From positions 1 to 41,094 of the forward strand of contig JAUWHC010000001.1 in the NCBI GenBank assembly GCA_030606095.1: DNA of 41,094 nt, given 5' to 3'. The stretch comes from Promethearchaeota archaeon. Its GTDB lineage: Archaea; Asgardarchaeota; Lokiarchaeia; Sigyniarchaeales; SOKP01. The notes beneath the pieces are model-generated. The model did not search any database and was not told the DNA's origin. It worked only from the letters and a program-made list of their open reading frames with translations. This document shows, in pieces, positions 1-7,439 of this stretch (its first letter is position 1; every line of letters begins with the position of its first letter). A program made the translations under genes and the position numbers.

Positions 1-22
1 GAAAAAACATTATTTGAAAAAC

Positions 23-124
23 GCTTCTGTAGTGTAGTACGGCCAAGCTTTCCTTAAAGGAAAGGGCTTCGCATGCTAGGCTTTCACCCTGGTGACCCGG
101 GTTCGAATCCCGGCAGAAGCACCA
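23..124 (+). tRNA. tRNA-Glu (UUC) with a D-loop intron
   Basis: The acceptor stem pairs 23-29 with 114-120, followed by discriminator A121 and an encoded CCA at 122-124. The anticodon stem is 76-80/88-92 with a 7-nt loop at 81-87, and the anticodon TTC lies at 83-85. The T-arm is 97-113 with a TTCGAAT loop. The D-stem is GTG (32-34) with CAT (72-74). The D-loop is about 24 nt too long: the normal loop for this tRNA ends near 47, and 48-71 is extra. The extra sequence folds on itself (49-53 with 59-63, and 45-48 with 66-69), as expected for an archaeal intron, although I could not resolve a textbook bulge-helix-bulge. The mature tRNA would be 78 nt including CCA. It is the only tRNA here with an encoded CCA. 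Confidence 0.88.
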
Positions 125-138
125 CCAGCAATTGGTGG
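122..138 (+). repeat. Hairpin overlapping the tRNA-Glu CCA end
   Basis: CCACCA at 122-127 pairs perfectly with TGGTGG at 133-138 across a 5-nt loop. The left arm includes the encoded CCA of tRNA-Glu, followed directly by a second CCA. There is no T-run after it, so it does not look like a terminator. Confidence 0.6.
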
Positions 139-160
139 AAAGCATTGGAAATTTACAGTA

Positions 161-325
161 GCCTCGATAGCTCAGTTAGTGGGGGCATCAATTCGGTGTG
201 CTCGATAAAGTAGAGCGCTCGGCTAAAATTTGTGGGTTTTATCACAATTTCCGAAAGTTAACCGAATGGTCGCATGTTCGATCCATAAAACTCTTGAATT
301 CCAAGGTTTGGAAAAGCTCGGGGCG
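161..325 (+). tRNA. tRNA-Asn (GUU) with three introns
   Basis: Scattered segments assemble into one tRNA. The acceptor is GCCTCGA (161-167) with TCGGGGC (318-324), all seven paired with one G-T. The D-stem is GCTC (170-173) with GAGC (213-216). The anticodon stem is 218-222 with 262-266 (outermost C-A mismatch). The T-stem is 272-276 with CAT (284-286) plus GC (316-317), around a TTCGATC loop. G325 is the discriminator and no CCA is encoded. Three insertions interrupt it: about 183-210 in the D-loop, about 225-256 between U33 and the anticodon, and 287-315 inside the 3' strand of the T-stem (63/64). Removing them gives the loop CTGTTAA, anticodon GTT (257-259), and a tRNA of about 76 nt. The third insertion contains a perfect 6-bp hairpin (TTCCAA/TTGGAA). 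Intron ends may be off by a few bases. A pseudogene is possible but unlikely, because all arms pair once the insertions are removed. Confidence 0.8.
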
Positions 326-343
326 CTTATTTTCTCTCTTTAT

Positions 344-499
344 TTACTTATATTTTAATTTTTTGATCTTATGAAGTTCTTCGAGATCTTTTTCACTTAA
401 GATGATATGCCTATCGTTATTTTCACCTGAGATGATAACAAATTCCTTATTTACAAAGTTTGCTAGATTCTTTCTAATATTTCGAGTAATCACTCCCAC
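344..499 (-). CDS. Possible small ORF or gene remnant
   Basis: A 51-codon frame on the minus strand begins with GTG at 499 and ends at 344. The product is basic and helical (IRKNL, EKDLEELHKIKKL) and reads like a genuine protein, not random AT-rich sequence. The frame extends a few codons further upstream without a start codon and then meets a stop, so it could be the 3' remnant of a larger gene. I do not recognise the family. The rest of the 326-664 interval (500-664) is AT-rich and I see no gene in it. Confidence 0.3.
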   Translation of the reverse strand: MGVITRNIRKNLANFVNKEFVIISGENNDRHIILSEKDLEELHKIKKLKYK

Positions 500-664
500 G
501 CTCTCAGCTATAGGTTAATGTTTAAATTCACAACTTATAGATTATTATAATAAAGTTGATAGAAATTTATTAAAAAGAAGGTTTCCCAATTTCCATAATT
601 CTAATTAATTTTAAATAAGTTTCTTTTTTGCGGTTAAAATGGCAATTTCTAAAAATAGGGCAAA

Positions 665-1201
665 TTACGCTTGGTTTGCGTAAAATATAAGCCACTTTGC
701 CATGGCTTGAAACGATTCGTTTATGTTAATATTTTCTTTTGAAGAAGTGAAAACGCATTGATTGCATTTAGCATTTTGGGCGTATTCATTCGCGATTTTG
801 AAATCAACTTCGTGGTTCGATAAATCCCACTTCATACCCATAAGAATAATAGGCACAAAACCTGCTTTTTTGCGAATAATTTTTAGCCAACCTTGAATTT
901 CTCTGAAAGTGTCGTAATCCGTAATATCAAAGCAAATAAGCGCTCCACTAGCTCCCTTACAATAGTCTGGTAAAAGCTCTCGGAAGCGTTTTTCTCCTGC
1001 GAAGTCCCACAATTGCATTTTTACGGACTCTCCTGTGTCAAGGACTTCTGACTTTGTGTGGAATCCTGCACCTATAGTCATCTTATAGCCTTCTTCAAAT
1101 TTTCCTGTACAATATCGAGTCACCATAGCAGTTTTTCCCACACCACCCGCTCCTGCTACGATCACTTTAAAAATCCATGAACTCATCATTTTTTTAATCA
1201 T
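665..1201 (-). CDS. Ras/Rab-like small GTPase
   Basis: This is a single-domain GTPase of 178 residues, the usual size for the Ras superfamily, which is greatly expanded in Asgard archaea. The P-loop GAGGVGKT is at residues 17-24, the switch I Thr near 42, and the G3 motif is DFAGEK at 66-71. G4 is MKWD at 123-126 and G5 (SSK) is near 153. Two departures stand out. The catalytic Gln after DxxG is Glu70, and the first residue of the NKxD guanine motif is Met. Slow intrinsic hydrolysis or altered nucleotide specificity is an inference from these. There is no C-terminal Cys for prenylation, so any membrane contact would need another mechanism. The start could also be Met5 or Met6. No obvious ribosome binding site is seen. 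Confidence 0.9.
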   Translation of the reverse strand: MIKKMMSSWIFKVIVAGAGGVGKTAMVTRYCTGKFEEGYKMTIGAGFHTKSEVLDTGESVKMQLWDFAGEKRFRELLPDYCKGASGALICFDITDYDTFREIQGWLKIIRKKAGFVPIILMGMKWDLSNHEVDFKIANEYAQNAKCNQCVFTSSKENININESFQAMAKWLIFYANQA

Positions 1202-1419
1202 GAATTATTTTTTTTTAATTATAATAAATAAGAATTTGTTTTATAATGTTGTTAATTACAAAACCTAAAATCCAAATCAATCAACTCTTAAAAAAAATTT
1301 AACACTTTTAAAATTATACAAAACTAAAATAAAAAAAAGGTTTTTATAAGATTTAGTTCTATTATTTTTTAGTACTGTATTTTAATAAGTTTTAATAATA
1401 AAGGTTGTGAAAAAGGAGT

Positions 1420-1767
1420 ATTAAAGAAGAAGACATTTGTCCGGTATGTAGTTTTCCGAAAGACCTATGTATATGCGATAGTTTAAGCGCAGATGAACAA
1501 CAAATTATTATCTCTAACGATCGAAGAAAATGGGGGCGTGTGGTTACAGTTATAACCTTCGAAGGAAATATAGACGCTAACTTAAAGGATATCCTTACAC
1601 AAGCCAAAAAGAAATGTGCTTCTGGAGGAACTGTTAGAGGAAATTTAATCGAACTCCAAGGCGACCACAAATTCAAGTTGAAAAAATTTTTAATTGACTT
1701 GGGATTCCCTGAAGAAAATATTATCATTCGACAGGGGATGATGAAGAAACCCTATAGAAAATATTAA
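1420..1767 (+). CDS. Translation initiation factor aIF1 (SUI1), non-standard start
   Basis: This is an archaeal SUI1/eIF1 homologue, which guards start-codon selection on the small ribosomal subunit. The core from GTG 1540 onward is typical (CASGGTV, IELQGDHK, LGFPEENI). The frame continues upstream and encodes the conserved archaeal N-terminus with CPVC and CIC cysteine pairs (ICPVC, PKDLCIC) that GTG 1540 would discard. No ATG, GTG or TTG lies between the in-frame TGA (1408-1410) and the CPVC motif. The codon at the expected position is ATT (1420-1422), giving a 115-residue protein whose N-terminus matches family length. A GGAG at 1415-1418 lies only 1 nt before it, which is poor spacing. 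The alternative is a one-base error in the A-run at 1410-1414, which would join a GTG at 1407. The gene identity is secure and the start is not. Confidence 0.88.
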   Translation: MKEEDICPVCSFPKDLCICDSLSADEQQIIISNDRRKWGRVVTVITFEGNIDANLKDILTQAKKKCASGGTVRGNLIELQGDHKFKLKKFLIDLGFPEENIIIRQGMMKKPYRKY

Positions 1768-1830
1768 TAAGTTCATTTGCATTTTTTTTATTTTTATTTT
1801 AATGTTAAAAAAGAGATAAATTAGATTTCA

Positions 1831-2268
1831 ATGAGTGCAATATTTTTCAAGGTAATTTTTAAGGGGACAAAAGGAGATGAAAATGAATCGCATTCATTAA
1901 CTTTTAAAAGCATAGTCTCTGATAAACCGATTAACGTTCCTTCTCAATATTTTTCGTCTCTAAAAATATTAAGTCAAGAGCGTCAAAATGTAATAAATTT
2001 TCAAAACATACGAGAAGTGATAAAAAGTGGAGATGTAGCTATAAATTATAATTTTAATTATTATATCGTTATTCTCTACACATATTTATCAAATGGAAAA
2101 AAGGAAGGTTTTTTAATTGGGAATGTAAAAAAGTTAGGAGATATTCTAATTGGTATTTGGCCATTTAATCAACAGTATACCCAACTTACATCAGAAATGA
2201 TATTAGAAAAGTTAGATGTACTAATCAGTAGCGAGAATTTTAAAAATATAAGTGTAATTTATTCATAA
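1831..2268 (+). CDS. Hypothetical protein, 145 aa
   Basis: I do not recognise the family. The product is a soluble 145-residue alpha/beta protein with no cysteine motif, signal peptide or membrane segment. It alternates hydrophobic strands (IFFKVIF, YYIVILYTYL) with polar loops and ends in a helical stretch. It follows aIF1 on the same strand after 63 nt and faces the sugar kinase gene convergently. An ATG start and a complete frame with gene-like codon use support a real gene. Confidence 0.6.
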   Translation: MSAIFFKVIFKGTKGDENESHSLTFKSIVSDKPINVPSQYFSSLKILSQERQNVINFQNIREVIKSGDVAINYNFNYYIVILYTYLSNGKKEGFLIGNVKKLGDILIGIWPFNQQYTQLTSEMILEKLDVLISSENFKNISVIYS

Positions 2269-2295
2269 AAAAATCTACAATTAAACCTAAAAACT

Positions 2296-3231
2296 TTATA
2301 AGAATGTATCATCATTCTTCTTTAAGAAATCTAATAACTCCCTTTCTTTAGGCATACCAGATCTCGCACCTAAATTTTGGATCTTTAAAGAAGCTGCCGC
2401 ATTAGCGTATTTACAACTCTTTTCTAAATCCCAACCTTTAATCCAGTAAGCTAGAGAAAACGCACCATTGAATGTATCTCCTGCCCCCGTAGTATCAATA
2501 ATATTTTTAATATCGTAAGTTGGTATCCTTTTTTGAAAGTCAGTTGTGGTTATTAACGCTCCCTTATTTCCTAAAGTAATAATTACAATAGGTATCCCTT
2601 TTTTCACTAAAATATTAGCTGCTTTTTCAGGACTGTCGCTGTTCGTTATTGATTTTGCCCCTTCTTTATTTGGAATTAAAATATCAGCATTTAAAAGCAT
2701 ATTTTTTAAATTTTCCCAACCTCTTTGCGCAATTTGAGATTCTAAATCAATACTAATTTTAACGTTATTTCTTTTAGCAATTTCAATGGCTTTTTCAGTA
2801 ACTTCCTGATGAATCATTGTAGTATGTAATAGCTTAGATTCTGCTATAAAAGATTCATTTAAATCCTTGACATCAATTTTTGTTGTTTGCATGTGAGGAG
2901 ATTGAATTATTGACTTTTCCCCTTTAGCAATAAATATAAAATTAACAGGCGTTTTTTTATCTAGCTTCTTTACAATAAAAGTTGTGTCTACCTTTTCTTT
3001 AACGAAATCATCAACCAAGAAATCCCCATACGGATCCCCTCCAACAGCCCCTATAAATCCACACAACCCCCCCAATCTAGCTACTGCTACTAAATAATTA
3101 GCTGTAACACCGCCTGAAAAATAATTCTCGCTTACTGCATCAATTTTTTCATCCGGTCTTGGAAAATGTGGTATTTCGGCAACCCAATCTAAAACCACTT
3201 CGCCTAACCCAACAATATCAACATGTTTCAT
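2296..3231 (-). CDS. PfkB/ribokinase-family sugar kinase
   Basis: This enzyme of 311 residues phosphorylates a sugar or nucleoside using ATP. The N-terminal family signature is GGVTANYLVAVARLGG near residues 40-55. The second signature, DTTGAGDTFNGAF, near residues 250-262 holds the catalytic Asp and the anion hole (GAGD). The length is normal for the family. The substrate cannot be read from sequence: ribokinase, fructokinase, KDG kinase and nucleoside kinases all share these motifs. It stands alone on the minus strand, downstream of and co-directional with the RPA-like gene. Confidence 0.88.
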   Translation of the reverse strand: MKHVDIVGLGEVVLDWVAEIPHFPRPDEKIDAVSENYFSGGVTANYLVAVARLGGLCGFIGAVGGDPYGDFLVDDFVKEKVDTTFIVKKLDKKTPVNFIFIAKGEKSIIQSPHMQTTKIDVKDLNESFIAESKLLHTTMIHQEVTEKAIEIAKRNNVKISIDLESQIAQRGWENLKNMLLNADILIPNKEGAKSITNSDSPEKAANILVKKGIPIVIITLGNKGALITTTDFQKRIPTYDIKNIIDTTGAGDTFNGAFSLAYWIKGWDLEKSCKYANAAASLKIQNLGARSGMPKERELLDFLKKNDDTFL

Positions 3232-3320
3232 GTTTTCAATCTAAAAACTAATAATTATTAAGATAATTAATGAAATAGAAACAAAAATTAATAAAAAAGC
3301 TTTTTTGTATAAAATTTTAT

Positions 3321-5045
3321 TTAAGTCAAGATTTCCTTCATACTATTATCTAATTCTTCTTCCACATTGATATCCTTAAAATCTGAAGCAACTATTTCAT
3401 AGGAATCACTAAAATCATTAAATTTTACTGAACCTCTAATCATAATATCTCTTCCAACGATTTCAGCAGAGAATTTTTCTAATAATTTTTCATAATCTGG
3501 AGTATCTTTAACTTTTATAATTGTATCGGCCTTCTTTCCAATTAATTTTTCTGCTGCGTCTCCAATAAATGTAGCCCTAATTTTACCGCTTTCATCTTCT
3601 ACAAAATGACTAACAATCATTGTAAGTTTAGTATTACCTTTTTGGTCGCATTTACAATTATCAATTTTTCTTCTACAAGTAGTACAAGCTTCGTAGAAAT
3701 TGATTTTTTTTAATTCATTAGAAATAAATCCCTTTATTTCAAAAAACCCAGATGATTGTATCGAATTAATTTCAGTAAAATTTCTTGAAAAAGTTCGACG
3801 TTTTTCTTTTGATGGAGTTTCTGAGATTTTTAGATTGGGGATGTTTAAATCAATTTTTTCTATACTTGAGTCATTTTGAATTGTTGCCTCGATTTTTTGC
3901 CAATAATTACTGAATTTTAGCTCAACATTTTTCAATAAAATGCCATCCCCGTTTTTTAAAGACTTCGATAATTCATCTGCTTTTTCTCGCCAAGCATTAA
4001 CTCTTATTGTATCTGTATCATCGCTTACATTAAAACTTAATAAAGACACTTCATCTCCAGTTTTTAATGATATTTTTCTTAAATCATCTATAGTCATTAA
4101 AATTCCTTGAAACGATATATAACCCTTTTCTTTTTGAAGATTTTCGATCTTATCAATAAATTTTGCCTTTAAATTTATTTCTTTATCTTTTTTTGTAATA
4201 GTTGTTCGAGAAGTCGCATGTAAATCAATTGCATTTTGTGCATAGTTACTTTTTCTAGGGTTTACATTAGTAAGTGAAATAAAATCACCAACTTCAACAT
4301 CTTTTATTTTTTCAATATCATCGTTCCAAAAACTTATCCTAATTTGTCCTGTTGAATCTCTCACTTTTAAGGAAGCAACCCTACCACTTTGTCCATCTTT
4401 CTTAATAAATTCCTTTATCGGTAATTTATTCATTACTTTTCCTTCAGTTGATATAGATCCTAAATCATCATTGATATTCTGTATTTGTCTAAACTCGTCT
4501 TTAACTTTTTGATACTTTTTATAGTCAACATCCTCTGGCGCTAAAATTATTTTACTAAATCTTCCAACATGAATCTCTATTCCATCGAATCTTCCTTTTT
4601 TTGCATTGCCATTTAGAATTTTAACAATTTCATTTTTTTCAAAGCGCTCATCTTTAAAAATGCTCACTTGGTCATCCCATAAAACAATTCGGATATCGCC
4701 TGTATTATCATGCAACAAAAACGATCCTACATGTCCAGTTTCTCCGCTGCTTTTATTGAAACTATTAACATGAAATATATCCTTAATTCTACCGACTATA
4801 ACAATATTTTTCATATTTAATGTAATATCTGAGATATTTAACTCAATTTCATTCAAAAGTTCCTTATTTTCACTCGTCACATCTACTCCTAACTCTTTAG
4901 CGATTACAAACAAAGCTCCTTCGTCTGAGATTAAACCCTTAAGTTCTTCTTTTTTCTCTTCTACTAAGCTTTGAATATCAATTCTAGATAGACCAGTATC
5001 TTCAATAATTTTATTAATATATGCTTCCGTTTTCATTTCTTTCAC
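3321..5045 (-). CDS. Replication protein A (RPA1-like), multi-OB fold
   Basis: This single-stranded-DNA-binding protein of 574 residues should act in replication and repair. A short helical N-terminus (residues 1-60) is followed by repeated OB-fold units, recognisable by recurring patterns such as GHVGSFLLHDNTGDIRIVLW, RVASLKVRDSTGQIRISFW and DDTDTIRVNAW. A C-terminal zinc-binding OB domain carries CTTC at 454-457 and CKC near 464-466. This matches euryarchaeal RPA41/eukaryotic RPA70 organisation. The partner is probably the RPA32-like protein encoded at 26055-26783. The ATG at 5045 lies in a 164-bp divergent intergenic region shared with the HisA-like gene. Confidence 0.88.
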   Translation of the reverse strand: MKEMKTEAYINKIIEDTGLSRIDIQSLVEEKKEELKGLISDEGALFVIAKELGVDVTSENKELLNEIELNISDITLNMKNIVIVGRIKDIFHVNSFNKSSGETGHVGSFLLHDNTGDIRIVLWDDQVSIFKDERFEKNEIVKILNGNAKKGRFDGIEIHVGRFSKIILAPEDVDYKKYQKVKDEFRQIQNINDDLGSISTEGKVMNKLPIKEFIKKDGQSGRVASLKVRDSTGQIRISFWNDDIEKIKDVEVGDFISLTNVNPRKSNYAQNAIDLHATSRTTITKKDKEINLKAKFIDKIENLQKEKGYISFQGILMTIDDLRKISLKTGDEVSLLSFNVSDDTDTIRVNAWREKADELSKSLKNGDGILLKNVELKFSNYWQKIEATIQNDSSIEKIDLNIPNLKISETPSKEKRRTFSRNFTEINSIQSSGFFEIKGFISNELKKINFYEACTTCRRKIDNCKCDQKGNTKLTMIVSHFVEDESGKIRATFIGDAAEKLIGKKADTIIKVKDTPDYEKLLEKFSAEIVGRDIMIRGSVKFNDFSDSYEIVASDFKDINVEEELDNSMKEILT

Positions 5046-5209
5046 TATTTTAAAAAGGTTTGTTTATTCAAAGATAATTTTAGAATTAATACTTTAAAAA
5101 TAAAACTATTTAATTATTAATTAATCACTATTTTTAAAAAATAAGGGTACATCATATTGGTAATTTGTTGATTTTATCCTAGAAAAAATAAAAATATTAA
5201 GTCGAAAAG

Positions 5210-5953
5210 ATGAGTAGTTTTAAGATCATACCCGTAATTGATGTGTTAAATTCTGAAGCAGTCCATGCCATAAAAGGGGAACGAGAGAGATATAAACCGT
5301 TAAAGGCGGTTTGGATAAATAACTGTGATCCAATAAAAATAGTAAAAAAATTGAAAGATGATTATGAAATCAATGATATATATATGGCCGATTTAGATGC
5401 AATAATCAAAAGAGAACCTAATTTTAAGTTATTAGAAAAAATTTTAGCCATACCAAATGTTAAAATCATTATTGATCCAGGAATTTTGTCTATAAAGAAT
5501 GTTAAAATATATTCTAAATATAACTTAGATGCATTAATTTTAGGATTAGAGACAATAAAAAATTTAAAAGTTATTTCTAAATGTTTAAAAATTTATGGTA
5601 AGAATAAAACCATTGTAAGTATAGACATGTATAACGAATTGATTCAAACCAATATAAAAGAATTACAAAACCAGAAACCAATTGAAATTATAAAGAAGAT
5701 TGAAAATTTAGGTGTTGAAAAAATAATTCTACTTGATCTTTATAAAGTAGGACAAAAGTTAGGTGGAATCCCGCAGTTATATCAAGAAATAAGGGATGAA
5801 TTTAAGGGGAATATAATTGTTGGAGGAGGAATTAAGGATATGGATGATATTAAATTATATAATCAGCAAAATTTCTCAGGAGTTCTAATAGGGACCGCTT
5901 TACACGATGGAACTATTAATATTGAAAAAATAAGAAAGTTTAATCAAAGTTAA
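5210..5953 (+). CDS. HisA/HisF-related TIM-barrel protein
   Basis: A 247-residue (beta-alpha)8 barrel resembling HisA. It has PVIDVLN at the N-terminus (Asp equivalent to the first catalytic Asp of HisA), VSIDMYN at about residues 141-147 (second Asp position), and two phosphate-binding loops, IDPGI and VGGGIKDMDD, the latter followed by GVLIGTALHDG. It diverges from true HisA and resembles the HisA/HisF-related subgroup of methanogens and methylotrophs that often occurs with tetrahydromethanopterin or methanofuran genes. The methanofuran gene mfnB lies 0.75 kb away. No other histidine genes are seen here, so a cofactor-related role is more likely than histidine synthesis. The stop codon overlaps that of the convergent RING-like gene. 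Confidence 0.75.
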   Translation: MSSFKIIPVIDVLNSEAVHAIKGERERYKPLKAVWINNCDPIKIVKKLKDDYEINDIYMADLDAIIKREPNFKLLEKILAIPNVKIIIDPGILSIKNVKIYSKYNLDALILGLETIKNLKVISKCLKIYGKNKTIVSIDMYNELIQTNIKELQNQKPIEIIKKIENLGVEKIILLDLYKVGQKLGGIPQLYQEIRDEFKGNIIVGGGIKDMDDIKLYNQQNFSGVLIGTALHDGTINIEKIRKFNQS

Positions 5954-6480
5954 TCAATAAAAATCACACCAGAACTTGATACATTTAAAGATTTTTTACA
6001 AACTGGACAAGCATGTTTCATTCTAACCCAATCTATGAAATGTCCTTTATGGGCTTTCGCTTCACAAATTGGACAACCAGTCACTTCATCGAAAATTTCG
6101 ATGTTCTTTCCACAAACTGTACATTTCGTTTTAGATGCAGTAGATATTCTTATAATTTCCTTTTTTATATCAAGCACAACGTTTTCAGTATTTTCGGCAG
6201 TAGGATTAATCTGTTTTAATTCTGTTTTAGTATCAACGCAAAAGATAGTTCCTTCGCTATCATCCTTTTTATTACCAATCCAAACAACCTTACCCTTGAA
6301 ATAACTGGATCCTTGATTTTCTAAAGAGAGGTTCAATCTTCGATCTTCCATTACAAATGTTTGAATAACTTTAGTATATTTTAACCAATCTAAATTTAAG
6401 GATATTTGTTTAATAACTTCAAACGGTTCTCTAAATACTTCGTTAGTTATGTCTATTTTTGTGATTTCTTTTGGGGACAT
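5950..6480 (-). CDS. RING-like zinc-finger protein
   Basis: This 176-residue protein has an unfamiliar N-terminal beta-rich domain (residues 1-110) and a C-terminal zinc module. Its metal ligands are C120, C123, C136, C139, H144, H147, C158 and C161, spaced C-x2-C-x12-C-x2-C-x4-H-x2-H-x10-C-x2-C. This eight-ligand order fits a cross-braced RING-like fold of the prokaryotic RING-finger type. A tryptophan lies between ligands 6 and 7 (FIDWVR), as in E3 ligases that bind E2. Asgard archaea encode ubiquitin-like systems, so an E3-like role is possible. No ubiquitin, E1 or E2 gene is in this window, and a purely structural zinc module cannot be excluded. Confidence 0.7.
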   Translation of the reverse strand: MSPKEITKIDITNEVFREPFEVIKQISLNLDWLKYTKVIQTFVMEDRRLNLSLENQGSSYFKGKVVWIGNKKDDSEGTIFCVDTKTELKQINPTAENTENVVLDIKKEIIRISTASKTKCTVCGKNIEIFDEVTGCPICEAKAHKGHFIDWVRMKHACPVCKKSLNVSSSGVIFID

Positions 6481-6632
6481 AATAAATTCATGATTTTTTT
6501 GATATTTAATAATAATTATTTAATTTAAATTTTTATATCATTTGTTCTTAATATGTTTTAATAAAATTACAAATATCTAAAAATAAAAAAATATTTTAGC
6601 TTGATAATATAGAAGATCTATTATTAAACGCA

Positions 6633-6642
6633 TTTATATATT
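6633..6642 (+). promoter_or_regulatory. Probable TATA box of mfnB
   Basis: TTTATATATT lies about 55-65 nt upstream of the mfnB ATG in a 200-bp intergenic region. This would place transcription start near 6667 and give a leader of about 30 nt. Confidence 0.45.
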
Positions 6643-6697
6643 AAAACGAGTAAATTCTAATCGTTCCATTCAAAATTACATCTAAATTTTGGTGATT

Positions 6698-7432
6698 ATG
6701 CAAAAAAAAATCAAATTATTGATAAGCCCTAAAGATATTGAAGAAGCAAAGGTTATAGTTCAAGATAAAGATGTGAATTATATCGATTGCAAAAATCCAA
6801 GTGAAGGTTCTCTTGGAGCAAATTTTCCTTGGATTATTAAAAAAATGAAGGGCTTAATTCCTCCCAATAGCTCTCAATTATTGAGCGCAACTATTGGAGA
6901 TTTTCCTAATTTACCTGGTTCAGCCTCGTTAGCAGCTCTAGGTGCTGCAGTATCGGGGGCAGATATTATTAAAGTGGGGCTTAAAGGGTCAAATACCGAA
7001 AAAGAAGGCATATATTTAATGACTAAAGTTGTAAAAGCTGTAAAAGATTATGATATGGATATAAAGATCGTCGTAGCGGGTTATGCCGATAGAATACGGA
7101 TGAATTCATCACCAGATTTTTTATCCATCCCCACTATCGCAGAAAAATCTGGTTCTGATATTGCAATGCTTGATACATACATCAAAGATGGAAAAAATTT
7201 GTTCGATTTTTTAAATGTTACACAATTAAAACAGTTTAGAGATAAATCAAAAGAGTTAAACCTTGAAGTTGCTCTAGCTGGAAACTTATTAAAAGATTCA
7301 ATCCCAAAAATAAAAGAGATCTCACCCGATTTAATTGGCGTTAGGAGCGTGGTTTGTGAAGGATATGACAGAAATCATGGAATGATTAAAGGTTATCTTA
7401 TTGAAGAATTAAAATCAGAATTATACAATTAA
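6698..7432 (+). CDS. mfnB: MfnB, (5-formylfuran-3-yl)methyl phosphate synthase
   Basis: MfnB converts two glyceraldehyde-3-phosphate molecules to 4-(hydroxymethyl)-2-furancarboxaldehyde phosphate, the first dedicated step of methanofuran synthesis. The family hallmarks are present: DCKNPSEGSLGAN near residues 30-42 (active-site Asp and Lys), GADIIKVGLKG (second Lys), and LDTYIKDGKNLFDF (third Lys). The length of about 244 residues is normal. I chose ATG 6698 because the family starts close to KLLISP; upstream in-frame TTG 6689 and GTG 6692 are alternatives. It indicates methanofuran-dependent C1 metabolism (Wood-Ljungdahl archaeal branch). The GNAT gene follows after 7 nt, so they are probably cotranscribed. 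Confidence 0.9.
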   Translation: MQKKIKLLISPKDIEEAKVIVQDKDVNYIDCKNPSEGSLGANFPWIIKKMKGLIPPNSSQLLSATIGDFPNLPGSASLAALGAAVSGADIIKVGLKGSNTEKEGIYLMTKVVKAVKDYDMDIKIVVAGYADRIRMNSSPDFLSIPTIAEKSGSDIAMLDTYIKDGKNLFDFLNVTQLKQFRDKSKELNLEVALAGNLLKDSIPKIKEISPDLIGVRSVVCEGYDRNHGMIKGYLIEELKSELYN

Positions 7433-7439
7433 GCTGTTT

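Noticed and set aside
1392..1727. A 111-codon minus-strand frame over aIF1
   Set aside because: It is the antisense shadow of the conserved aIF1 coding sequence.
5210..5953. Assignment as true HisA of histidine biosynthesis
   Set aside because: No other his gene is near, the sequence diverges from HisA, and the neighbourhood points to C1 cofactors.
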